A stretch of DNA of 64,000 nucleotides, from the NCBI RefSeq assembly GCF_014206815.1, contig NZ_JACHNP010000001.1:772456-836455 (forward strand), written 5' to 3'. The number at the start of each line of letters is the position of its first letter. Position 1 is the first letter of the stretch. The position numbers and the translations under genes are program-made. Below the pieces are notes generated by a model. That model was not told the origin of the DNA. It searched no databases and saw nothing but the letters and a program-made list of their open reading frames with translations. Below are positions 9,587-17,320 of the stretch, piece by piece. Source of the DNA: Xanthomonas sp. F10. Lineage in GTDB: Bacteria > Pseudomonadota > Gammaproteobacteria > Xanthomonadales > Xanthomonadaceae.

Positions 9587-10127
9587 CCCGCGCGGGCGGA
9601 CGCCCACGTCCGCCCGAGACGCCGCAGGCGCAGTCGACACGCGGTGTCGGCGCTTGCGATGCACTCAGGACGCGGTCGTTCTACTACGCAGTGAAGCGCC
9701 ATCGAGCTGACCGACGTCGTTGATGTTTTCGCGTTTGCTTTCGATCACGCTCTCGCCGTTCGACAGCGTGGCCGGCAGCCTCCGCGACCCCCGTGCCGGG
9801 ACGTGCGGGGTTCCACCGCTTCCCGGAATGGCGTCCGGAAAGCGGATGGGCCCCGCACGTCCCGCATTTTGTTTCGACGGCATGGCGCGCCGAAAGCATC
9901 GCGCCGGCACGCCGCTGCCGGATCCCGTCTTCTCGCTAGCGATGTCCGCCGCCTGGAACACGTTCTGTTCCGCTCCGGGCGCGATGCCGTTGGAATGGGA
10001 TGACGCGCCACGGCTGCGCCACAGGCGTACCGGGAACGCCCGTCGCGGCTGATCCCCAAAAAGAACAAACGCCACTCCTATGCATGAGCCTTTCTCATGA
10101 TCAGAGAGGCCTCGCGCAGGTGTCGCA
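9587..10127. other. 541-bp intergenic region with two inverted repeats
   Basis: No convincing gene in either strand. Just after the subtilase stop there is a GC hairpin (9594-9602 pairing with 9607-9615) without a T tract. Further on, a perfect 14-bp inverted repeat (9797-9810 with 9851-9864) encloses a second nested complementarity (CCGCTT with AAGCGG) and is followed by a T-rich stretch ATTTTGTTT. A small hairpin CATGAG/CTCATG lies at 10083-10099, at the 3' end of the convergent efflux operon. Confidence 0.6.
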
Positions 10128-11126
10128 TCACTCCCGCCGCGGATGCACGCTGACCGTGGCGGTCATGCCGGCCGCGAGCAGGGTGCCCTGCGGCACGCTG
10201 GCCGGATCGATGCGGATGCGCACCGGCACGCGCTGCGCCAGGCGGATCCAGTTGAAGGTGGGGCTGACGTCGGCCAGCAGCGAGGTGCCGGTGGGGTTGT
10301 CGCTGTCGGCGATGCCGCGCGCAATGCCCTCGACCTGGCCGTGCAGCATCAGTCCGCCGCTCATCAGGCGGATGTCGGCGCGGTCGCCGACGTGCACCCG
10401 CGGCAGCTTGGTTTCTTCGAAGTAGCCGTAGACCCACATCGCGTCGTCGCGCACCAGCGCCAGGCGCGCGCCGCCGGCCTGGGCGTAGTCGCCGACGCGC
10501 ACCTCCAGGTTGGTGATGTAGCCGTCGGCGGTGGCGCGGACCTGGGTGCGCTGCAGATCCAGTTCTGCCAGATCGAGCGCGGCCTGTGCCTGTTCCACCG
10601 ACGCCACCGCCTGCGCCTGCGCCGCAGTGGCCTGGCCGCGCAGCGCCGCGCTGCGATGCACGTCGGCCTGCGCCGAACGCGCGGTGGCTTCGGCGTCCGA
10701 GCGCGCCTCGGCGGAGATCACCGCGGCGGCGCGTGCACGCCGTTCGGCCTGGGCGCGGCGCATCTGGAATTCGGCCTCGCTGGCCGCCTGGGTGGCCGCC
10801 GCCGCCGACAGGCTGGCCCCGGCGGCGCGTGCCTGCGCCTGCGCGACCGCAAGGTTGGCGCGGGCCTTTTCCAGGGCCAGTTCATAGCGCTTGCGGTCCA
10901 CGCTGAACAACAGGTCGCCGCGCTTGACGTGCTGGTTGTCGCGCACCGCCACCGCATCGACCAGCCCGGAGACGTCCGGCGCGATGCGCACCACTTCCGC
11001 GCGGACGCGACCGTCGCGGGTCCAGGGCGAGAGCATGTAATGGCGCCACAGCGCATGCGCCAGCAGGGCGGCGACCAGCACCACGATGGCGGTCAGGGCG
11101 AAACGGATCAGGGCAGGGGTCTTCAT
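10128..11126 (-). CDS. HlyD-family periplasmic adaptor (AaeA/EmrA-like)
   Basis: Membrane fusion protein of about 332 residues that would bridge an inner-membrane FUSC transporter to an outer-membrane channel. One N-terminal membrane anchor (ALTAIVVLVAALLAHALW) is followed by YMLSPWTRDGRVRAEVVRIAP, typical of the AaeA/EmrA group. Next come a biotinyl-lipoyl half (VRDNQHVKRGDLLFSVD), an Ala/Gln/Arg-rich coiled-coil hairpin (about 75-185), the second lipoyl half (VRATADGYITNLEVRVGDYA) and a beta-barrel part (VYGYFEETKLPRVHVGD). The ATG at 11126 is annotated. A GTG at 11138 overlaps the upstream stop (GTGA) and is an equally plausible coupled start. It is the last gene of the MarR operon. Confidence 0.92.
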   Translation of the reverse strand: MKTPALIRFALTAIVVLVAALLAHALWRHYMLSPWTRDGRVRAEVVRIAPDVSGLVDAVAVRDNQHVKRGDLLFSVDRKRYELALEKARANLAVAQAQARAAGASLSAAAATQAASEAEFQMRRAQAERRARAAAVISAEARSDAEATARSAQADVHRSAALRGQATAAQAQAVASVEQAQAALDLAELDLQRTQVRATADGYITNLEVRVGDYAQAGGARLALVRDDAMWVYGYFEETKLPRVHVGDRADIRLMSGGLMLHGQVEGIARGIADSDNPTGTSLLADVSPTFNWIRLAQRVPVRIRIDPASVPQGTLLAAGMTATVSVHPRRE

Positions 11127-11134
11127 GGCGGGAC

Positions 11135-11341
11135 TCACGGAAGAAGGAGCAGGCCGAGTGCGGCGAACGCGCCCACGTAGATGGCCAGACGGAATAGAGA
11201 GGGGTGCCAGGCGTAGCGGTACAGGCCGGCGCGACCGGCGACCGCGTCCAGTGCCCAGGCGACCAGCAGCAGGGCCAGCCCCAGCACCAGCAGGCCAGGC
11301 ACGTACACCCCGGCGATCGAGAGTTCAGCGGGCAGCAGCAT
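11135..11341 (-). CDS. DUF1656 small membrane protein (AaeX-like)
   Basis: Membrane protein of 68 residues with two hydrophobic helices (VPGLLVLGLALLLVAWALDA and LAIYVGAFAALGLLLLP), ending in a conserved-looking LLP tail. The DUF1656/AaeX family is nearly always encoded between a FUSC transporter and an AaeA-type adaptor, which is the order here. It overlaps the 3' end of the FUSC gene by 17 bp and abuts the adaptor. Its molecular role in the efflux complex is not established. Confidence 0.9.
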   Translation of the reverse strand: MLLPAELSIAGVYVPGLLVLGLALLLVAWALDAVAGRAGLYRYAWHPSLFRLAIYVGAFAALGLLLLP

Positions 11342-13499
11342 CGTCGGCTCCTGGCGTGGCGGTGGTCGGCGCCGGCGTGTCGGCCAGCGCGGCGAGAACA
11401 GAATCGGCGTCGAGCAGTGCGCCGCGCAGCAACAACAGGTGCTCGCGGGTGGGCTTCCAGCGCAGCGGTACCGCGCCCTCCACCTGGCTGGCGGCCAACG
11501 CTGCCTCCACCCGCTGCAGAGCCTGGCGGTGCCGCTGCGGGCCGGGATCCAGATACAGGTCGGCCAGCGCCTGCACCGCGGCGTCCACCGCGGCGGCCAG
11601 CGCCGGCGGCAGCGTGCCTTCGGCGGCATCGCGGCGCAGTTCGACCAGGGTGCGCCCGGTTTCGTGCACCGACAGCGCCCAGCCGAGCAGGTCGCGCAGT
11701 TCGTCGCTGCCGGGCGGGGTGTGCGCGACGATCTGCTGGAACAGGTCGCGGTTGACGCTCTCCAGGCGCAGCGCCAGCCCCGGCAGCGGCGCACGCGCCG
11801 CCAGTGTGGTCTGCCGCCGCAGCCGCTCGAGCAGGCGCCGGCGCTGCCAGCGCGTGCCGATCACCGGCGGCACGAATACGAATGTCGCGCTCACCGCCAG
11901 CGTGCCCAGCAGCAACGGCACCACGCTGTTGAAGGTGGCCGCGGCGTTGAAGCTGGGGGTCGGCTGGACCGCCAGGATCGAGATGAAGGCCAGGTTGGCG
12001 CCGGTGGCGAAGCCGTACAGCGCGGGTTTCGAGGCCAGATACAGGGTCAAGAGCAGGAACGGCAAGGTGCCCGCGACGAACAGGCCATAGCCGTCCATCT
12101 GCGGCAGCACCAGCAACTGGCAGATCACGCCCAGCACGATGCCGAACACGAACCCGTTGAACAGCGAGCGCGCGGCAGCCGGCGCATTGGCGCTGGACGA
12201 CAGGATCGCGCTCAGTGCCACCGCCTGGAACACTGCAGTGGCGCCGCTGATCCAGCCGGCCTGGATCCACAGCCAGCACATCGTCGCCACCAGCAGCGCG
12301 CTACGCAGCGCGGTCAGTGCGGCGGCGGCGTAGTCGTTGCCGCGCACGAACACCGCGGTGTCGCCGCTGCCGTCCTGCGGCGTGCGCCACTGCTGCGGCG
12401 CGACCAGGGTCGCCTCGGTGGCGACGTAGTCATGCAGGTCGGTGAAGAAGCGTCGCAGCAGCGAGACGCCGGTGTCGAACGCCTCATGTTGCCGGACGGC
12501 CAGCGGTGCGCGCGCCTCGGCGGCACGCGTCGCCAGTGCATCGCGGCATGCGGCCAGCTTGCGAGCCGTCGCGGCGGCACCCTCGCGCCCGCCACGGTCG
12601 CTGAGCGCGGCCTTCAGCGGCCGGTACAGGCCGATCAACGCTTCGGCCACGTCCGCACTGCCGCTGCGCAGCAGCCGGTTGATGTAGTGATGCAGCGCCT
12701 GAAAACTGGTCGACACCGCCATGAAGCGCTGGTTGAGCAGGCGCAGGCGGCCGCTGCGTACCCGCGCTTCCGGATCCTCGAACACCACGGAACTGCGCAG
12801 ATCCTCGATGGTCACCGCGTCACGCACGAAACGCAGGTGCGCCTGCTCCATCGCTTCGCGCGGCAGTTGGCCGCCGGTGGCGTCGCGGACGAAATCCAGG
12901 AAGCCGTCTGAAGCGCGGCGCACGGTGTCGCGCAGGGTCTGGCGCAGCCGGCTGGGAAACACCACGTCGCTGACGATGCCGGTCACCAGCAGGCCCAGCA
13001 CCACTTCGGTCACCCGCGCCACCACCAGATTGAACACGTTCTGCGGCTGGTTCACCGCCGGCAGCGCGATCAGCGCCACCGTATAGCCGGACAGCACGAA
13101 GGCATAGGCCTTGAAGTTGCGGTACAGCAGGGCGCCGCCGGTGCACGCGCCGATCCACAGCGACAGCACCAGCACGAACAGCACCGGCTCCTGCGGGAAC
13201 AGCGCCACCATCGTCAGCGCGGCGACGCTGCCGATCAGCGTGCCCAGTATCCGGTAGAAGCCCTTCGCGAAGACCATGCCGGTCTGCCGGTGCATCACCA
13301 CCACCACGGTGATCATCGCGGTCATCGGCGAGGCCAGGTCCAGGCGCAGTGCGATCCAGCCGGCCAGATAGATCGACAGCAAGGTGCGCAGCACGAACAG
13401 CCAGGCGTCGCCTTCGCCGCGCAGGGCGTCGGCCAGCAGGGTGCGCAGGCCCGGCGCGGCTTCGGCAGCGGCGGCAGCGTTGGGCTGCGGCGCGCTCAT
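11325..13499 (-). CDS. FUSC-family efflux transporter (AaeB-like)
   Basis: Inner-membrane transporter of 724 residues of the aromatic-acid exporter/fusaric acid resistance family. Two membrane clusters are seen: about residues 30-190 (LASPMTAMITVVVVMHRQTG, then AYAFVLSGYTVALIALPAVN) and about 385-530 (ALLVATMCWLWIQAGWISGA, then LPFLLLTLYLA). A cytoplasmic helical region lies between them and a soluble C-terminal part follows. The start overlaps the stop of the MarR gene (ATGA). With the DUF1656 protein and the HlyD adaptor it makes a complete AaeXAB-type inner-membrane pump for small, probably aromatic or weak-acid, compounds. The substrate is inferred from the family only, and no outer-membrane factor is encoded nearby. 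Confidence 0.93.
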   Translation of the reverse strand: MSAPQPNAAAAAEAAPGLRTLLADALRGEGDAWLFVLRTLLSIYLAGWIALRLDLASPMTAMITVVVVMHRQTGMVFAKGFYRILGTLIGSVAALTMVALFPQEPVLFVLVLSLWIGACTGGALLYRNFKAYAFVLSGYTVALIALPAVNQPQNVFNLVVARVTEVVLGLLVTGIVSDVVFPSRLRQTLRDTVRRASDGFLDFVRDATGGQLPREAMEQAHLRFVRDAVTIEDLRSSVVFEDPEARVRSGRLRLLNQRFMAVSTSFQALHHYINRLLRSGSADVAEALIGLYRPLKAALSDRGGREGAAATARKLAACRDALATRAAEARAPLAVRQHEAFDTGVSLLRRFFTDLHDYVATEATLVAPQQWRTPQDGSGDTAVFVRGNDYAAAALTALRSALLVATMCWLWIQAGWISGATAVFQAVALSAILSSSANAPAAARSLFNGFVFGIVLGVICQLLVLPQMDGYGLFVAGTLPFLLLTLYLASKPALYGFATGANLAFISILAVQPTPSFNAAATFNSVVPLLLGTLAVSATFVFVPPVIGTRWQRRRLLERLRRQTTLAARAPLPGLALRLESVNRDLFQQIVAHTPPGSDELRDLLGWALSVHETGRTLVELRRDAAEGTLPPALAAAVDAAVQALADLYLDPGPQRHRQALQRVEAALAASQVEGAVPLRWKPTREHLLLLRGALLDADSVLAALADTPAPTTATPGADDAAAR

Positions 13500-13993
13500 G
13501 CCGCGTCCTCGACGCCGCGCAGCAAGGCCTTCAGCAGCGTCTGCAACTGCGCCATCGCCGCCGGATCCAGATGCTGGACATAGGCGTCCAGTTGGGCGCA
13601 CAGGGCGGGGATCAGCGCTTCGATCAGGCGCTCGCCCGCGTCGGTCAGGCGCAGCAGCAGCATGCGCCGGTCCGCGGCGCTCGGCATGCGCTGGATCAGC
13701 CCCTTGTCGACCAACTGCGTGGTGAGCCGGGTGATGTTGGCCGACTTCTCGCCGGCCGCGTCGCTGAGCTGGGACGGGTTCAAGGTCCCGTCCGGGCTGG
13801 CGTCGATCATCATCAAGACGTTGTATTCGGCGTAGCTCAGGCCGTAGGGCCGCAGCAGGTCGTTGCTCTGGTCCAGGCTCACCTTGTGCAGCAACTTGAT
13901 CAGCCGCAGCAGCAGCGCCGCTTCGCGCGGAAAGGGCGGATGCTTGCGCGCGGTCACGTCCAGGCGCTGCTCGGTAGAGGCGAAACGGCTCAT
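13496..13993 (-). CDS. MarR-family repressor of the efflux operon
   Basis: Winged helix-turn-helix regulator of 165 residues. The DNA-binding part (about 40-115) contains YGLSYAEYNVLMMID, the recognition region AGEKSANITRLTTQLVDKG and the wing SAADRRMLLLRLTDAG; flanking helices form the dimer interface. It is the first gene of the operon with the FUSC, DUF1656 and HlyD genes and overlaps the FUSC start by 4 bp. Two palindromes directly upstream (14011-14040) are probable binding sites, so autorepression with ligand-triggered release is expected. It is clearly paralogous to the MarR protein encoded at 61571-62089. Confidence 0.93.
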   Translation of the reverse strand: MSRFASTEQRLDVTARKHPPFPREAALLLRLIKLLHKVSLDQSNDLLRPYGLSYAEYNVLMMIDASPDGTLNPSQLSDAAGEKSANITRLTTQLVDKGLIQRMPSAADRRMLLLRLTDAGERLIEALIPALCAQLDAYVQHLDPAAMAQLQTLLKALLRGVEDAA

Positions 13994-14010
13994 GACCGAC
14001 TCGGGTTCTT

Positions 14011-14040
14011 GTACATATGTAGATAATACATTTATGTACT
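14011..14040 (-). promoter_or_regulatory. Promoter/operator of the MarR efflux operon
   Basis: An AT-rich patch in GC-rich DNA, 18-47 bp before the MarR start. It holds two perfect inverted repeats: TACATATGTA (14012-14021) and TACATTTATGTA (14027-14038). A possible minus-strand -10 hexamer TATTAT (complement of 14023-14028) lies between and overlaps them, so binding would block RNA polymerase. The sites fit MarR-type operator geometry. Assignment to this MarR protein is inference from position. Confidence 0.7.
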
Positions 14041-14264
14041 AATTTTGCGGTAATGCCGGCTGAACGTGGCTTGGGTAGGTCAGATAGGAAAACGCGCACG
14101 GGCGTGCGGCGCGAGGGTGTGCCTAGCGTGCCGAGGCGCAGGTCGAGGAGGTGCCTGTGTCCGGTGAAGCACAGGTCGACGCGCAGGCGTGGCCTGCGCT
14201 CGGACGCCGGGGCGGCGCGCTCAAGACGTCCGGAGTGAGGTGGCGCCTCAGCGCCACCGCAGCG

Positions 14265-14741
14265 TCAGCGCAGCACGCCGTCCAGGCCCGGTGCGGGCGA
14301 GAGCATGTTGCGGGTGTCGATGTCGAAGCTGCGCTGCTTCTTGTCTTCCGGCGTCGCGGCGATGCTGCCCTTGAGGGTGTACTCCAGGCTGCGGCGGCCG
14401 GCCAGCGCGTCGGCCACGGCCATGCGCGCGCTCGAGCTGGGCCGCAGCGCGACGCTCACCACATCCGCCGTCTCCGGCCCGATCGAGATCGCGGGAGCGG
14501 CCTGCAGGCTGCCGGCGGCTTCGCCGCCGACGCCCAGATCCAGGCGCAGGGTGTCGTAGCGCATCGGGATGCTGCTGTAGTTCTGCAGGCGCAGTTCCAC
14601 CTTCCAGCTGCCGTCCATGTTGACCGTCAGCTGTTGCACGCTGGCGGCCGGGTCGGACACGCGCCGCACCATCCCGTCGCCGCAGGCGGCGAGCAGCGCA
14701 GTGCACAACACGAGCAAGCCGAGGCGGAGCGGGTGACGCAT
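14265..14741 (-). CDS. LEA type 2-like lipoprotein
   Basis: Lipoprotein of 158 residues: signal sequence with lipobox LLAAC, acylated Cys at residue 20. The mature part (VQQLTVNMDGSWKVELRLQN, then IPMRYDTLRLDLG) looks like the WHy/LEA14 immunoglobulin-like beta-sandwich found in late-embryogenesis-abundant type 2 proteins, and the length fits. Bacterial members are thought to act in stress tolerance at the envelope, but no biochemical role is established. It stands alone, with 220 bp to the MarR promoter on one side and 600 bp of non-coding DNA on the other. Confidence 0.75.
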   Translation of the reverse strand: MRHPLRLGLLVLCTALLAACGDGMVRRVSDPAASVQQLTVNMDGSWKVELRLQNYSSIPMRYDTLRLDLGVGGEAAGSLQAAPAISIGPETADVVSVALRPSSSARMAVADALAGRRSLEYTLKGSIAATPEDKKQRSFDIDTRNMLSPAPGLDGVLR

Positions 14742-15278
14742 GAGCGGAATCCACGGAAGGAAGACCGGCGAAGACTACACCACCCCCTTGTCCGCCGTGG
14801 CAGGCCGAGGACATGGCATTCGCACGGGCGGCTGCCGCGCCGGGGCTGATGGGGCTGTTGGGCAGGCGTTTGCCGCACGCAAGCCGCAGGCGGCGCTGGC
14901 CAGCGATCCCGGCGGGTGGCGGCGTCGTGGCGCAATGGGGGGGGGAGCCGCTGTCCATGCTTCGGGTCATGCCGCGCGCCCGCCACCGGCGTGACGTTCG
15001 CCGCGATGGCTAGCGGCGCCGTCTGCCGATCGTCCGATTCCCCGCAGCCTGCGAGCGCGCCGGTTCGTTCGCACCCTGATGCTTGCGCGGTCCATCTTTC
15101 GACGTGACAGGTCGGTGCCCGGGCGGTGTCCACGGCGATCCGGCCGGCGGCCATCACCAAGGCGTCCCTGCCGTACGCCGGCCGGATGCCGCGGACGCAT
15201 CCAGCATTGCGTTGCCGCGGGTCGGGCGCCGTCGGTGCAGGCCGCGGCGGTCGGTAGGAAAATTCTGCAACATTGCGC
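14742..15278. other. Non-coding stretch upstream of tRNA-Phe
   Basis: About 540 bp with no supportable gene. Open frames here are short, have atypical composition and no recognisable motif. It contains a run of nine G (about 14938-14946) and otherwise nothing I can name. The tRNA promoter begins at its right edge. Confidence 0.5.
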
Positions 15279-15307
15279 TTGCCCAATCCCGATCGCCTCG
15301 CTATGAT
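15279..15307 (+). promoter_or_regulatory. Sigma-70-type promoter of tRNA-Phe
   Basis: TTGCCC (15279-15284), 17-bp spacer, TATGAT (15302-15307). The predicted start would lie near 15314, about 30 bp before the mature tRNA 5' end, a normal leader length for a single tRNA gene. Confidence 0.75.
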
Positions 15308-15343
15308 GCGCGTCCTCGCACCGGTCCTGCCGCGTTGCGCAGT

Positions 15344-15419
15344 GGCCGAGTAGCTCAGTTGGTAGAGCAGGGGATTGAAAATCCCCGTGTCGGCGGTTCG
15401 ATTCCGTCCTCGGCCACCA
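15344..15419 (+). tRNA. tRNA-Phe (GAA)
   Basis: A 76-nt cloverleaf with encoded CCA. Acceptor stem GGCCGAG (15344-15350) pairs with CTCGGCC (15409-15415); the discriminator is A and CCA is at 15417-15419. D-stem GCTC/GAGC; anticodon stem GGGGA (15370-15374) with TCCCC (15382-15386); loop TTGAAAA with anticodon GAA at 15377-15379. The T-loop is TTCGATT. It has its own promoter and terminator, so it is a monocistronic tRNA gene. Confidence 0.97.
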
Positions 15420-15427
15420 TCTTTATC

Positions 15428-15461
15428 AAGGCTCTACAGCGATGTAGGGCCTTTCTTTTTT
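15428..15461 (+). terminator. Rho-independent terminator of tRNA-Phe
   Basis: Stem AAGGCTCTACA (15428-15438), loop GCGA, TGTAGGGCCTT (15443-15453) with one G-T mismatch, followed by TCTTTTTT. It begins 9 bp after the CCA end. Confidence 0.88.
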
Positions 15462-15732
15462 CCGACTTGCACCAGTTTTTGAACCACGCGCGTGGCGGCT
15501 CGGCGTGTCGGGTTCGCACGCATGTGCCCTGGGTCGTGCCGACCTCTCGCGCTATGCAGACTTCCGCATGCGTGCCCAGGGTTTGACGGCCGCCCCGACC
15601 GGTTGCGCGTGAAGAACGTGTGTCCAAGATTGTAGACAAATGCGTCCGTGTCACGGTTTTTCGAGATATTCCGCTCAATCGAAGGCGTTGCCTGTCGTAA
15701 TCATAGGCATGGGCAATCGGGGGCACCGGCCA
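15462..15732. other. Intergenic region between tRNA-Phe terminator and small exported protein
   Basis: No gene seen. It contains the short inverted repeat TTGTAGACAA (15630-15639), perhaps a regulatory site for the downstream small gene. No duplicate of the tRNA 3' end and no integrase remnant was recognised. Confidence 0.45.
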
Positions 15733-16008
15733 ATGACCAGCGGATTCGGACGGAAATGCGGCGGCATGGCGCTGCTGTGGGCCATGGCTGGCGCCGCGAT
15801 GGCGGCCCCCGACCAGGGAGAGCATGCGGGCGAACAAGGCGGTTCCGGCGCCGAGGCGCCTTACATTGAACACGTCGGCTCCGAGTGCGTGATGGTCAAC
15901 ACCTACCTGCAGCGACGCGACGGCGTGGTCGAGCGCGTCGTGCTGCGCGAGCCGGTGCAATGCGCCGGCCAGCCAGACCAGCGCTCCATGGCCGACCTGC
16001 GCAACTGA
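15733..16008 (+). CDS. Small exported protein of unknown function
   Basis: Predicted 91-residue protein with a signal peptide (MALLWAMAGAAMAA, cleavage before PDQGEH). The ATG at 15733 is chosen because it places a short basic segment (GFGRK) before the hydrophobic core; an in-frame ATG lies at 15709. The mature part of about 65 residues is polar, with two cysteines (SECVMVNTYLQRRDG, then REPVQCAGQ) that could form a disulphide. No family is recognised. It lies 96 bp upstream of the lipocalin gene on the same strand and may be co-transcribed. Confidence 0.6.
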   Translation: MTSGFGRKCGGMALLWAMAGAAMAAPDQGEHAGEQGGSGAEAPYIEHVGSECVMVNTYLQRRDGVVERVVLREPVQCAGQPDQRSMADLRN

Positions 16009-16104
16009 CCGGCCACGCCATCGCCGCCGGCGTTCGGCGCCGCGCTTTACATCGCTGCGCAGCTCCTGCATAAGCTGCTGCTTCCCGTCCATCGGAACCT
16101 GCGC

Positions 16105-16650
16105 ATGCGTCTTTCGCCGATCGCGCTGCTGTTGCTGGCGTGCCTGTTGTGTCTCGCATCGCCGCTGCGCGCCGCGCAGCCGGTGAGCTCGGTTGCCGAG
16201 TTCGATCTGGGCCGCTATGCCGGGCAATGGCATGAGATTGCGCACCTGCCGGTGTCCTTCCAGAAGAAATGCGTCGGCGACGTCACTGCGGCCTACGTGC
16301 TGCGCGACGACGGCCAGATCGGCGTGCGCAATGCTTGCCGCACTGCCAGCGGCGACCTGCTGGCGGCCGAGGGCGTGGCGCGGCGCGTGGAGGGCCATCC
16401 CGGGCGGCTGCAGGTGCGCTTCGCGCCGGACTGGCTGGGCTGGGTGCCGTTTGTATGGGCCGATTACTGGGTGATCGCGCTGGATCCGGACTATCAATGG
16501 GCGCTGATCGGCGAACCGGGGCGCAAATACCTGTGGGTGCTGTCGCGCTCGCCACGCATGCAGCGCAGCGTGTTCGAAGCGATCAAGGCCAAGGCGGTGG
16601 CGATGGGCTACGACCTCGACCCGCTGCTGGTGGTCGCGCCGCTGGATTGA
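16105..16650 (+). CDS. blc: Bacterial lipocalin (Blc-like)
   Basis: Lipocalin of 181 residues with an N-terminal signal peptide (ALLLLACLLCLASPLRAA). The family hallmark GRYAGQWHEIA (36-46) is followed by the usual blocks: CVGDVTAAYVLRDDG, then YWVIALDPDYQWALIGEPG and KYLWVLSRSP. The eight-stranded barrel would bind a lipid or other hydrophobic molecule in the periplasm or at the outer membrane. E. coli Blc is an outer-membrane lipoprotein; here no convincing lipobox is placed near the cleavage site, so a soluble periplasmic form is possible. Confidence 0.9.
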   Translation: MRLSPIALLLLACLLCLASPLRAAQPVSSVAEFDLGRYAGQWHEIAHLPVSFQKKCVGDVTAAYVLRDDGQIGVRNACRTASGDLLAAEGVARRVEGHPGRLQVRFAPDWLGWVPFVWADYWVIALDPDYQWALIGEPGRKYLWVLSRSPRMQRSVFEAIKAKAVAMGYDLDPLLVVAPLD

Positions 16651-16905
16651 GTGCAGCGCCGCCGCGTGGTGCCTGACGTGCAGGCGGTGCCGCTTGGGCG
16701 GTAGCAGGTGCTGACGAACACATGTTCGTAGGGTGATCCCGCACGCGGCGCGGCAACTCGGGCGAGCGAACAGGGGCTGCCTCTCCCCGGGCGACACGCG
16801 GTGTCCTGGAGCCACGCGTTGGGGCCTGTTTGGCAACAGCAGTGCGCATGCCACCGCAGCGCCGGACGGGCCATTGCCTGCGCCCCGCGCTACGGCTGCC
16901 GCTTG

Positions 16906-17292
16906 TCAGCCGGGAAACGCCGCCAGCGCCGCCGCCAGCAATGCCGCGCTGTCGCCGTCGCGCAGGGTCTGCAGCGCGCTGCGACCATCGGCGAGGCGCA
17001 CCTCCCGCAGCCACTGCGACAGCGTCCCCAGGTCGCTGCCGCAGCCGTTCCAGGCCACGCAGATGGTTTCGCCGACATTGTGCAGGTCGGTATTGCTCAA
17101 GTACGCCAGGGTGCCGTCGTGCGCCAGCCAGGCGAGCGCGCGCTGCGCGTCCTCCGGGGCGCCGTAGGCGGCGCCGTCGATCAGCGACAGCAGATCGCTG
17201 CTGTCGGCGCGGCGCTCGGCCCGGCGCCGTTCGGCGCGGCGCATGCCCTGCAGGATCGCCTTGATCCTGTCTTCGTGGAGGCTGTCGGTCAT
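16906..17292 (-). CDS. Conserved-type hypothetical protein downstream of xseA
   Basis: Predicted cytosolic protein of 128 residues starting at ATG 17292 (TDSLHEDRIKAILQG). It has a charged Arg-rich helix (RRAERRRAERRAD) and a middle part with LLSLIDGAAYGAPEDAQR and LSNTDLHNVGETICVAW. No family is recognised and there is no signal peptide or membrane segment. The gene begins 28 bp after the xseA stop on the same strand and is probably co-transcribed with it. A role linked to XseA cannot be claimed. Confidence 0.65.
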   Translation of the reverse strand: MTDSLHEDRIKAILQGMRRAERRRAERRADSSDLLSLIDGAAYGAPEDAQRALAWLAHDGTLAYLSNTDLHNVGETICVAWNGCGSDLGTLSQWLREVRLADGRSALQTLRDGDSAALLAAALAAFPG

Positions 17293-17320
17293 GGGGGCGA
17301 GGACGGTGGGCGTGGAGGGA

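Noticed and set aside
9684..10075. Small genes in the gap after the subtilase
   Set aside because: Several overlapping frames exist on both strands, but all coincide with inverted repeats and have Arg/Gly-rich sequences without motifs.
15344..15732. tRNA-Phe as an integration site with an island downstream
   Set aside because: tRNA 3' ends often serve as attachment sites, but there is no integrase, no duplicated tRNA end and normal chromosomal genes follow. The site appears empty.
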